Positions 8,947-16,563 of a stretch of 64,000 bases of DNA are shown here, piece after piece (the stretch's first letter is position 1; the number at the start of each line of letters is the position of its first letter). The stretch is from Paenibacillus ottowii. Lineage in GTDB: Bacteria; Bacillota; Bacilli; Paenibacillales; Paenibacillaceae. The position numbers and the translations under genes were made by a program. The stretch spans positions 682,001-746,000 of the forward strand of contig NZ_VIJZ01000001.1 of NCBI RefSeq assembly GCF_006874425.1, written 5' to 3'. The notes beneath the pieces are model-generated. The model was not told where the DNA came from. It made no database searches and worked only from the letters and a program-made list of their open reading frames with translations.

Positions 8947-9345
8947 TTGCCTAAAACAACCACATATGATCCTATGGACCTCTCCGTATCAGTTGGAGGG
9001 GTTTTTCTTACGGGTTTTTCTGAGGACTTGGTAGAGTGGGAAAAAGACGAAGATTCAAATACTTTTAAGGTTGGCGCGCAGGGTGATGTACTCGTAACCA
9101 AGGTAAATAACCCACTTGCTACACTTAAAATCACATTGCTTGCAACAAGTCCGCAAGTAGCATATATGGACAAACTAGCCGTTACTGGTCAGGTAGTGGA
9201 TGTTAGTGTTATTTACAATGGCACCCCAAAGGAAACCATCACCAGTACAGCCGGGGTCGTCAAGAAGCCTGCTGCCCGTAAATATGGGAATGAGGCAGAT
9301 GACCGGGAATATGAAATTCAGTTAACAAACCACGAAATTCTTTAA
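8947..9345 (+). CDS. Tail tube protein (DUF3277-like)
   Basis: A 132-aa protein. TYDPMDLSVSVGGVFLTGFSEDLVEWEKDED and the closing DDREYEIQLTNHEIL are typical of DUF3277 tube proteins, a beta-barrel that stacks in hexameric rings inside the sheath. TTG start after AAGGAG. The position between sheath and tail chaperone supports the call. Confidence 0.82.
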   Translation: MPKTTTYDPMDLSVSVGGVFLTGFSEDLVEWEKDEDSNTFKVGAQGDVLVTKVNNPLATLKITLLATSPQVAYMDKLAVTGQVVDVSVIYNGTPKETITSTAGVVKKPAARKYGNEADDREYEIQLTNHEIL

Positions 9346-9378
9346 TCCAATAATCCAAATTTAAGGAGACGATAAATC

Positions 9379-9684
9379 ATGTCAAATTTCAAACAGAAAA
9401 AGTTCACTTCTACGTCAGGTAAAGAATATTTGTTCCAATTCCCAGGTATCCGTGCCGTTGCTCAAATTTCTGACCGGGTTAAAAACAAATTTGGTATTGC
9501 ATCGGATGAAAAATCAGCGGATGAAGTGCTGAAGCATGTTGTAGTTGAACCAAAAATGAAAATTGAAGACTTTGGTACGGATGTTAAGGAGTTTAACGAA
9601 GTTATTTTTGCCGCAATGCAGTTCATGAACGGAGTGGATGAAGATGATAAGTCAGAAGGAAGCGGAGCGACGAGCGAGGGCTAA
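9379..9684 (+). CDS. Tail assembly chaperone (short form)
   Basis: A 101-aa helical protein between tube and tape measure, where tail assembly chaperones lie in siphoviruses and myoviruses. It probably coats the tape measure during tube polymerisation. ATG after AAGGAGACG. A second frame opens inside its 3' end and continues past its stop (see next feature), the usual sign of a longer frameshifted or coupled chaperone. Confidence 0.75.
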   Translation: MSNFKQKKFTSTSGKEYLFQFPGIRAVAQISDRVKNKFGIASDEKSADEVLKHVVVEPKMKIEDFGTDVKEFNEVIFAAMQFMNGVDEDDKSEGSGATSEG

Positions 9685-9829
9685 TTGGCTTACTTGGAGA
9701 CTTCTCCTGTCAGATATGAACATAAATTATTCGGATCTGAACGAGATGGACCATGACGATATAGCAGAGGCAAATGCTGCTTTGGATATCTATTTGAAAC
9801 AGCAAGAAAGAGCAGCAAATAAAAAATGA
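9644..9829 (+). CDS. Tail assembly chaperone second frame (frameshift or coupled product)
   Basis: This frame is +1 relative to the chaperone and is open from 9629, overlapping it by about 55 bases. It ends NAALDIYLKQQERAANKK and carries a RARANWLTWRLLLSDMNINYSDL segment much like the C-terminal part of fused chaperones. It may be reached by a +1/-2 frameshift in 9629-9681 or by starting at ATG 9644 (GGAG at 9631-9634, nine bases away) or ATG 9638. No textbook slippery heptamer is visible. Confidence 0.65.
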   Translation: MISQKEAERRARANWLTWRLLLSDMNINYSDLNEMDHDDIAEANAALDIYLKQQERAANKK

Positions 9830-9832
9830 ATG

Positions 9833-9858
9833 GAGCGCCTATTTTGGGCGCTCTTTTT
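9833..9858 (+). terminator. Intrinsic terminator before the tape measure gene
   Basis: Stem GAGCGCC (9833-9839) / GGCGCTC (9847-9853), followed by five T. Only 16 bases separate it from the tape measure start, so it probably attenuates rather than stops late transcription. Confidence 0.75.
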
Positions 9859-9874
9859 GTTGTGAGGTGAATAT

Positions 9875-12304
9875 ATGGCTGGCGGCGTAATAGGTAACTT
9901 AATGTTTGCCGTTGGTTTCAAAGTGGCAGAAGGTCCATTGCGCCGGGCTGAGGACCAACTTAGCAGCTTACGCGGTGGGGTATTTGCTTTCGGGGCTGCC
10001 GCAACGGCGGCTATGGGGGCTTTTGCTGTGGCTTCTATTAGCGCTGCATCAAATTTTGAAAAGAATATGGCTCAAGTTCAAATGGCTACTGGGCAAACGG
10101 ATCAACAAATGTTGGCAACGAAAGAAATAGCCAAGAATTTGTATTCCCAAAACTTCGGGGAAAACTGGCAGGACTTGAGCGGCGCTATTAGCACCACGGC
10201 GCAGATAACCGGACAGACCGGAGCGGCGCTGGAGGGTACAACCAAAAATGCAATGCTTTTGGGTAGAGCCTTTAATTTTGAGGTTGGGGAGTCTGTAAGG
10301 ACCACCGATACCATGATGCGGCAATTTGGCATAACGTCAGAGCAATCCATGACATTGTTGGCGCAGGGGGCGCAAAAGGGGCTTGATAAAACGGGCGAGC
10401 TGCTTGACACAGCTAATGAGTATTCCGTTTCTTTTAAATCCTTGGGGTTCGGCGCTGATGATATGTTTGATACTCTGGCTGCTGGATCGCAAAACGGGGC
10501 TTTCAACCTGGACAAAGTCGGTGACGCGGTTAAAGAATTTAACATCCGGGCCAAAGACGGTAGCAAGACCACTACACAAGCCTTTGAAATGTTGGGGCTT
10601 AATGCGGATAAGATGATGCATACATTTGCCCAGGGGGGGCCGGAGGCTAAAAAGAGTTTTCAACAGGTTATGCAGATGATCGGTGACATTGAGGACCCGG
10701 TTCAACGTAACACCGTCGGGGTTGCTTTGATGGGTAGCCAGTTTGAAGACCTAGAGGCCAAGACGATAACTGCTATGGGGTCGGTGAAGTCGCAGTTTAA
10801 CTCTGCTGCCGATACGCTCAATGATATTAATAAGGTCAGGTTTAACAGTCCCGGCGAAGCACTTCAAATGTTTGGTAGGCAAATAGAAACTGGGATCTTA
10901 ATACCTGTTGGTCAAAAGCTGCTGCCGTACCTCAATCGGTTTGGACAGTGGGCGGCTGACCACAAGCCCCAAATAGAGGCGTTTGGCGCAGCTATAGGGG
11001 ATAAGATAGGCAAAGCGATTGAGTGGCTTACAACCAAAGCACAAGAGCTATGGCCCACACTTCAAAGTGTTGGCAGTACAATCGCGGGTGTCGTCCAGAA
11101 AATGACGAGCTTTGAGGGGTTCGCACCGAGAATCGCAGGCATCGCAGCCGCGTTGGTAGCTTATAAAGCTGTTGTAACTACTATTTCCGTCGCTACACGA
11201 ATATGGACAGCGTTCCAACTGGCATTAAACGTTGCAATGAGCCTCAACCCTATCGGGCTGGTGGTTGCTCTAATCGCTGGATTGGTTGTGGCCTTTGTGG
11301 TTGCATATAAAAAATCTGAGAAATTTAGAAATATCATTAACGGGGCATGGGCAGGAATTAAAATTGCGTTTGCTGCAACCATGAACTTTTTCACCACGAC
11401 AGTTCCAAATGTTTTTAATGCCATTGTTAATTTCATTGTTCAATGGGGGCCAACCTTCTTAATTTCTTTGACTGGACCGATTGGGTGGGCTGTAGCTGCT
11501 GTCGTTAAGTATTGGGATGAGATAAAGGCGTTCACTATATTAACCTTTATGACCATTCAAATGTGGTTGGTCACTTTATGGACAGGAATAACCGGGAGCA
11601 TTAGCGGGGCTGTATCGTCCATATGGAGCCGCATAACCAACGCTTGGAACAACGTAAAGACCACTACGTCCAATATATTTAATGGCGTAAAGTCGTTCCT
11701 TTCCAATGTGTGGAATAGTATTCTGTCCACCATTTCAACAACAGTCACCAACATTTGGAACAAGATAACGGGCATCTGGAATCAAATTATCAGTTACCTT
11801 CAAGGAATCAACCTATTTGAAGTAGGTAAGAACATAATCGAAGGCATGATTAACGGGATTATGTCTATGGCCAATGCCGTAGTGGACAAGGTTAAGGGTA
11901 TCGGTGACAGTATACAAAACAGTATCAAAAGCGCACTTGATATTCATTCCCCGTCTCGTGTAATGATGGAGCTTGGTTTCTTTACAGGCGAAGGCTTGGC
12001 GAGAGGGATTGAAGGAACTCAGGACCGTGTGGCTGCTGCTGCAACTGGCATGACGGACGAGATTATACCATCCACAAATAGCCCAACAAATGCGCCAGCC
12101 CGTAAATTAGCCCCAGCTCGTGTTGGCGGAGGGGGCAGCGCAGGCGGTGCGATGAACATTAGTGTGAATATCGACCTTCGGGCAGATGCTTCAAGCGCTA
12201 CGGTTGCCGGGGATGTAGCCGCCGAGGTTCGCCGCCAAGTTCAAAAGATTCTAGAAGAAACATTCCGGCGTGAGGGATTTGTTTCACCGGAGGTGAATAT
12301 GTAA
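9875..12304 (+). CDS. Tape measure protein
   Basis: An 809-aa protein that sets tail length and is ejected with the DNA. The N-terminus matches the TP901-type tape measure core (NFEKNMAQVQMATGQTDQ at about 60-80). Residues about 420-485 form hydrophobic helices including NPIGLVVALIAGLVVAFVVA. A tryptophan-rich repeat zone follows (about 560-640), and SPSRVMMELG near 690 is a conserved tape measure motif. It is short for the family, predicting a tail of roughly 120 nm by the usual rule. Stop overlaps the next ATG. Confidence 0.95.
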   Translation: MAGGVIGNLMFAVGFKVAEGPLRRAEDQLSSLRGGVFAFGAAATAAMGAFAVASISAASNFEKNMAQVQMATGQTDQQMLATKEIAKNLYSQNFGENWQDLSGAISTTAQITGQTGAALEGTTKNAMLLGRAFNFEVGESVRTTDTMMRQFGITSEQSMTLLAQGAQKGLDKTGELLDTANEYSVSFKSLGFGADDMFDTLAAGSQNGAFNLDKVGDAVKEFNIRAKDGSKTTTQAFEMLGLNADKMMHTFAQGGPEAKKSFQQVMQMIGDIEDPVQRNTVGVALMGSQFEDLEAKTITAMGSVKSQFNSAADTLNDINKVRFNSPGEALQMFGRQIETGILIPVGQKLLPYLNRFGQWAADHKPQIEAFGAAIGDKIGKAIEWLTTKAQELWPTLQSVGSTIAGVVQKMTSFEGFAPRIAGIAAALVAYKAVVTTISVATRIWTAFQLALNVAMSLNPIGLVVALIAGLVVAFVVAYKKSEKFRNIINGAWAGIKIAFAATMNFFTTTVPNVFNAIVNFIVQWGPTFLISLTGPIGWAVAAVVKYWDEIKAFTILTFMTIQMWLVTLWTGITGSISGAVSSIWSRITNAWNNVKTTTSNIFNGVKSFLSNVWNSILSTISTTVTNIWNKITGIWNQIISYLQGINLFEVGKNIIEGMINGIMSMANAVVDKVKGIGDSIQNSIKSALDIHSPSRVMMELGFFTGEGLARGIEGTQDRVAAAATGMTDEIIPSTNSPTNAPARKLAPARVGGGGSAGGAMNISVNIDLRADASSATVAGDVAAEVRRQVQKILEETFRREGFVSPEVNM

Positions 12305-12843
12305 TGGCAATGATAGATAGTCACTACATTTGGATTGAGAAAGAGTCACCCACATTCGATGTGGAGATTACTTCACAACCTGTTGAAAAAGGAATAGATA
12401 TGGTGGACCATGTGCAGCGAAAAGCCCGGACAATGCCCCTTAGTGGGGTTATATCCGGGTCGGATGCGGCGCGGGTGCTTACATATTTAAAAAAGGCATC
12501 TGACACGGGACAGATTGTAAAATATGTAGGCCGTACAGCTTTCACGGGAATTATATCCGGTTTAGCGACTGACCACGACTATACAATTGCTGACGGTTAC
12601 GCCGTGTCGTTCACGATAACAGAGGTCTTGGTCGCGCAAAGTTCATATGTGGGCAAACTCCCGCTTCCTGTTAAAGCGCAGGCGGCGAAAATAGTAAACA
12701 GTGGTGTGAAGCAGAAGAAGGACAAGAAGAAATCAGGCAAAAAGGACAAGACCAAGAAAGGTAAAAAGGGTAAGGGCAAGGGAAAAAAGGAGAAGGAAAA
12801 AGTCCAAAAGGTTAAATTCAAGAAGGGTAGCCCGTGGGCTTAG
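12304..12843 (+). CDS. Baseplate Dit-like protein with lysine-rich tail
   Basis: A 179-aa protein. Residues 1-120 (SHYIWIEKESPTFDVEITSQPVEKG, then GVISGSDAARVLTYLKKASDTG) resemble the N-terminal domain of Dit-like/baseplate hub proteins. Residues about 133-175 are almost entirely Lys, Gly, Glu and Asp, which is odd for a baseplate protein. A LysM-type domain expected in XkdP-like proteins is absent and may have been replaced by this stretch. Coupled to the tape measure gene by TAATG. Confidence 0.65.
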   Translation: MAMIDSHYIWIEKESPTFDVEITSQPVEKGIDMVDHVQRKARTMPLSGVISGSDAARVLTYLKKASDTGQIVKYVGRTAFTGIISGLATDHDYTIADGYAVSFTITEVLVAQSSYVGKLPLPVKAQAAKIVNSGVKQKKDKKKSGKKDKTKKGKKGKGKGKKEKEKVQKVKFKKGSPWA

Positions 12844-12855
12844 GGGTGAACGCTG

Positions 12856-13188
12856 ATGGACTATGAATATATAGAAATTGAAAAGGAAAACATTCCTTAC
12901 CGTTTCGATATTGAACTGGCTGAACAAATGTACACCTTCGAGATTCACTATAATGCTGAAAACGACTATTTCACCATTGATTTAGAACTGGATGGGGAAG
13001 TGCTAGTTTACGGGGAAAAGATCGTATACGGCATACCGCTGTTCTATGATGTGCAAGACGACAGATTCCCGAAAGTACCCATCGTTCCCTATGACGAATC
13101 TGAAAACAGTACAGCCGTAACATGGGACACGCTCGGTGTGAGCGTGTTTCTTTATGTTATAGAGGAAGAGGATGAGGACGATGCGTAA
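12856..13188 (+). CDS. Baseplate plug-like protein
   Basis: A 110-aa acidic beta-rich protein (YRFDIELAEQMYTFEIHYNAENDYFTIDL) ending in a Glu/Asp run. Size, sequence feel and position between the Dit-like protein and hub resemble the small baseplate plug proteins of simple myophages such as Pam3. The assignment is by resemblance only. Last 17 bases overlap the hub gene. Confidence 0.55.
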   Translation: MDYEYIEIEKENIPYRFDIELAEQMYTFEIHYNAENDYFTIDLELDGEVLVYGEKIVYGIPLFYDVQDDRFPKVPIVPYDESENSTAVTWDTLGVSVFLYVIEEEDEDDA

Positions 13189-13969
13189 TTTTGGACGTGT
13201 GATAGAGGTCTTGACCGCTGGTATGAAGTTTTCCAGCGATAAGTACAACATTGAGGGCAAAGTACCGTTTGACAATGATACCTTGCCGAACGAATCAGAA
13301 ATTAAAATCTGGAATTTGGCAGAGACAACCATAAACAATATCAAGCGCGGAAAGGTATTAATGCTTAATGCTGGATATAAGGGTGATGTGGGTCTACTGC
13401 TCCACGGCTACATATCCAACGTAGATACCGTTTGGGAGGGCGTGGACAAAATCACCACTATCCATGTACTGGACAGTGAAGACCTGGACAAACGCGAGGT
13501 AAAAGAAATTGCCTTTGCTGAAAACACACTCGCCAGCAAGATTATTAAACAGATGGCAAGCTATATTGGTCTACCTATTGCTCAATTTAATCTAAATCAG
13601 GATTACCGCTATCAGGACGGATATACCGCAAAAGGCAAAGTAACGGAAATAATCGCAAAGGTCGCTAAGGATTGCGGGACCAGCGTTTATATAAACAAAA
13701 ACAAGCTGTACGTTCGTAATCTGCGAAGCGGAGGGGATAATGTGTTTGCGGTCAATACCAAAACGGGATTGATCGGGACCCCGGGCCGATTTGAAAAGGA
13801 TGGGGCCAAGGGCTTTAACATAAAGATGCAGCTCCAGCACAGGGTAACGACGGCTAGTATGCTTAATCTGTCTTATTCCCGTTTTACCGGGAAAGCACAT
13901 GTCCGCAGTGGTTCTCATACTTTCAGCCGGACAGGTGATTTTGTAACGGAAGTGGAGGCGATTTTGTGA
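13172..13969 (+). CDS. Baseplate hub protein (gp27/gpD-like)
   Basis: A 265-aa protein likely to form the central hub under the tube. The N-terminal barrel (IWNLAETTINNIKRGKVLMLNAGYKGDVGLLLHGYI) and the middle section with TLASKIIKQMASYIGLPI and a GKVTEIIAKVAKDCGTSVYI block are seen in phage late-control/gp27-type hubs. ATG 13172 or ATG 13181 could start it. Its stop overlaps the next GTG by four bases (GTGA). Confidence 0.75.
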   Translation: MRTMRNFGRVIEVLTAGMKFSSDKYNIEGKVPFDNDTLPNESEIKIWNLAETTINNIKRGKVLMLNAGYKGDVGLLLHGYISNVDTVWEGVDKITTIHVLDSEDLDKREVKEIAFAENTLASKIIKQMASYIGLPIAQFNLNQDYRYQDGYTAKGKVTEIIAKVAKDCGTSVYINKNKLYVRNLRSGGDNVFAVNTKTGLIGTPGRFEKDGAKGFNIKMQLQHRVTTASMLNLSYSRFTGKAHVRSGSHTFSRTGDFVTEVEAIL

Positions 13970-14364
13970 GTAAGATTGATCCTGCCGCCGCTATGTCTGC
14001 TTTGTTGGATGGCTTTTTGTCGAAGCTGTATACAGATTTTAATGTGGCCTTCCCATGTAAGGTCGTTAAATTCGATCCTGTGAAAATGATTGCCAGCGTA
14101 CAGCCGCTTATCCGAACGGGCAGCGATCAGCCTGCTATGATTCAGGCTGTGCCGGGGCTGGGCTACCGATTAAAACCTAAAGACGGTGGCAGCGAACAAG
14201 AATATTTACCTGTATACAAGCCGGGAGACGTGGTTTATGTGGTCGTTGCAGACAGGGAAATACGTAACGGGCTTGCTGGTGCGGTGGCTGCGCCTGACAC
14301 GGCAAGGCAACATGATAGCAATGACGCGGTTATAGTCGGGATATTCCCGGCTTCTTTTAGTTAG
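13966..14364 (+). CDS. Baseplate spike protein (Gp138-like OB fold)
   Basis: A 132-aa protein. PCKVVKFDPVKMIASVQPLI, the short beta segments, and YKPGDVVYVVVADREIRNGL are the usual core of Gp138-type spikes, which pierce the host envelope at the tip of the tail tube. No C-terminal helix or iron-binding apex is visible, so a short blunt spike is expected. GTG start coupled to the hub gene. Confidence 0.75.
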   Translation: MSKIDPAAAMSALLDGFLSKLYTDFNVAFPCKVVKFDPVKMIASVQPLIRTGSDQPAMIQAVPGLGYRLKPKDGGSEQEYLPVYKPGDVVYVVVADREIRNGLAGAVAAPDTARQHDSNDAVIVGIFPASFS

Positions 14365-14377
14365 GGGGTATGAAAGC

Positions 14378-14746
14378 TTGCAATCATTCAAACTTTCCGC
14401 TGACGGAGATTTGGAGTTTGATAGCCGGGGGGACCTGGTCATGAACGAAGGTGACGAAGAACTAGCACAGTGTTGTCGAATTGCTATTGGGACCAACGCA
14501 GGGGAATGGTTTCTGAATCCTGATATCGGTCTTGCTTTTCGTTTGTTTCTCGGCAAGCTTGCCAGCGAGGAAGAAATGAGAAATGAGCTTACCCGTGCAT
14601 TGTTGCAGGAAGAACGAATAGAGAGCGTGGACGATGTTACATTTTCCGTTGACCGTGCGGCCCGGCTGCTAACAGTTACGTTCAAGGCAACCGGAACGAA
14701 TGGCGAGGTAATCCAGCAGGAAGGGGTGAGTATTAATGCTGGATGA
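14378..14746 (+). CDS. Baseplate wedge protein (gp25/DUF2634, XkdS-like)
   Basis: A 122-aa protein: FKLSADGDLEFDSRGDLVMNEGDEELAQ and GEWFLNPDIGLAFRLFLG are diagnostic of gp25/XkdS wedge proteins that link the baseplate and start sheath assembly. TTG start with GGGGG (14364-14368) nine bases upstream. Overlaps the J-like gene start. Confidence 0.85.
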   Translation: MQSFKLSADGDLEFDSRGDLVMNEGDEELAQCCRIAIGTNAGEWFLNPDIGLAFRLFLGKLASEEEMRNELTRALLQEERIESVDDVTFSVDRAARLLTVTFKATGTNGEVIQQEGVSINAG

Positions 14747-15923
14747 AAAGGGGTTTAAGCGTAAGAGATTCGACGATTTAATAGATGAAATGGAAGACAA
14801 GGCCAAAGAGGTATACGGCGACAAAATTAATACTTCCGCCCTCTCTCCGCTGGGTATTATCTTGCGGATTTTTGCGTGGTTTCTTGCCACGGTTTGGGGG
14901 CTTGCTGAAAAGGTATATTATAGCGCCTACGTAAACACCGCAGAGGGAAGCAGTTTAGACCGTCTCGGTCCTCATGTCGGTGTATCACGTGCTCTTTCGC
15001 AATATGCAACAGGCAACGTAACCCTTACAGGAACCCCCGGTTACACAGTGTCGGCGGGTTTTTTAGTGTCAACAGATACAGATGTGCAGTATGAAACTAC
15101 ATCTGATGCCACTTTCCCAGCCTCCGGTAGTATGACGGTTCCCGTGGAGGCGATGGAGGCGGGTTTATCTGGCAATACGCCAGAGGGTACAGTAACGATC
15201 ATCGTTAACCCGGTACCGGAAGTGACAGCAGTAAACAATCCCGCTGCTATTCTTGGCGGACGTGATAAGGAGACTGACCCGGAGTTCCGTGATAAGTTCA
15301 GTCTGTCGGTAGCTGGCGGCGGATCAGCGACAGGCGATGCTATACGGGGGGCGGTGCTGCGGGTAACTGGGGTACGTGCGGCGGCGGTGATTATAAACAA
15401 TAAAATCACTCCTGATGCTGCTGGTCGTCCTGCAAAATCATATCAGGTGTATGCTCTTGGTGGATCAGACACCGACATTGCCAACGCAATTTTATCTGTG
15501 GGCGCCGCGGGCATCGAGTCTTACGGTGACATATCCATGCAAGTTAAGGACCTTAGTGGGAACCTACAGCCGATTAAATTTAGTCGCGCCGTGGTTGTAC
15601 CTGTTCATATAAAAATTCAGGTTTATAAAAGTACGGCCTATCCTTCTGATGGAGACGATCAGGTTAAATCCAAATTGGTCAGGTTCATTGGCGGGGCTGA
15701 CTTAGACGGGACTGTATACGCTGGCTTGAGCATGGGGGAGGATGTGGTAATGATGCGCCTTGCTGCTGCTGCATATTCCATTGTTGGCGTGGAAGATGTG
15801 GTTATAGAGCTATCCACGAATGGAACAAGCTACGGGACACATAATTTAGTTGTGGACGTGCAGCAAGTGGCCCAAACAGCAGCGAATTGGATTGAGGTGA
15901 CGCATCATGATTTCTCCGGTTGA
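14736..15923 (+). CDS. Baseplate J-like protein (XkdT-like)
   Basis: A 395-aa wedge protein. N-terminal helical part (about 1-60), then EGSSLDRLGPHVGVSR, GTPGYTVSAGFLVSTDTDVQYETTSD and the NPAAILGGRDKETDPEFRDKF block are standard for Baseplate_J/gp47 proteins. ATG after AAGGGGTG and overlapping the gp25-like gene. Followed in order by the gp48-like gene, as in PBSX-type clusters. Confidence 0.92.
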   Translation: MLDEKGFKRKRFDDLIDEMEDKAKEVYGDKINTSALSPLGIILRIFAWFLATVWGLAEKVYYSAYVNTAEGSSLDRLGPHVGVSRALSQYATGNVTLTGTPGYTVSAGFLVSTDTDVQYETTSDATFPASGSMTVPVEAMEAGLSGNTPEGTVTIIVNPVPEVTAVNNPAAILGGRDKETDPEFRDKFSLSVAGGGSATGDAIRGAVLRVTGVRAAAVIINNKITPDAAGRPAKSYQVYALGGSDTDIANAILSVGAAGIESYGDISMQVKDLSGNLQPIKFSRAVVVPVHIKIQVYKSTAYPSDGDDQVKSKLVRFIGGADLDGTVYAGLSMGEDVVMMRLAAAAYSIVGVEDVVIELSTNGTSYGTHNLVVDVQQVAQTAANWIEVTHHDFSG

Positions 15924-16548
15924 CCTTATTAAAAAGCTGACGGATGTGTTTACCAAAAATCCGAACAGCAATATAGGAAAGCTTTTTACAATTGTAGCTG
16001 GCCCGATAAACGACTTAGAAACTACGTTCAAAACAATCGAAGAATGGCGAGATATCGACACTGCAAAGGGAACTACATTGGATCTTATCGGTGGAAATGT
16101 GGGACAACTTCGAGGTGTGGCCACTGATGAAATTTACCGGATAATGATTAAAAGCAAGATAGCCCGTAACCTATCCAAGGGTGACGTTAACACGATCATC
16201 CGGGTCATTGCTCTTGCGGTTGGTGCAGATTACAGCGAAATTAAGATTCAACAGAAATTTAGTGATCCGTTAGACCCGGAACCAGCGGCATTATCCCTCA
16301 TGCGCTTACCGCTTGATAAGTTGGACGAATCCGGTATTGAATTATCGCAGTTCGTGCAAATAATTCAAAAAACCGTGGCGGCTGGCGTTAGCGTCCAAAG
16401 TATTGAACTGGCTGGAACCTTTGAGTTTGGTAGCCTGCCAGAAGAAGCAGACCCAGAGCGCGGGTGGGGCAGTTTGGACGATTCAGTCATTGGCGGCAAG
16501 CTTGGCGCGGTTTATGAGCCAGGGAAAAATACAGATTTACCTATTTAG
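15907..16548 (+). CDS. Baseplate wedge / tail protein I-like (DUF2612/XkdU-like)
   Basis: A 213-aa protein. GTTLDLIGGNVGQLRGVATDEIYRIMIKSKIARNLSKGDVNTII is the defining pattern of DUF2612-type tail proteins. It likely closes the wedge and links baseplate to fibre. ATG after GAGGTG. Overlaps the J-like gene by 17 bases. Confidence 0.82.
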   Translation: MISPVDLIKKLTDVFTKNPNSNIGKLFTIVAGPINDLETTFKTIEEWRDIDTAKGTTLDLIGGNVGQLRGVATDEIYRIMIKSKIARNLSKGDVNTIIRVIALAVGADYSEIKIQQKFSDPLDPEPAALSLMRLPLDKLDESGIELSQFVQIIQKTVAAGVSVQSIELAGTFEFGSLPEEADPERGWGSLDDSVIGGKLGAVYEPGKNTDLPI

Positions 16549-16563
16549 GAAAGGAGTAATTTT

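Noticed and set aside
10102-10572. 156-aa minus-strand frame in the tape measure gene
   Set aside because: Shadow of the tape measure gene.
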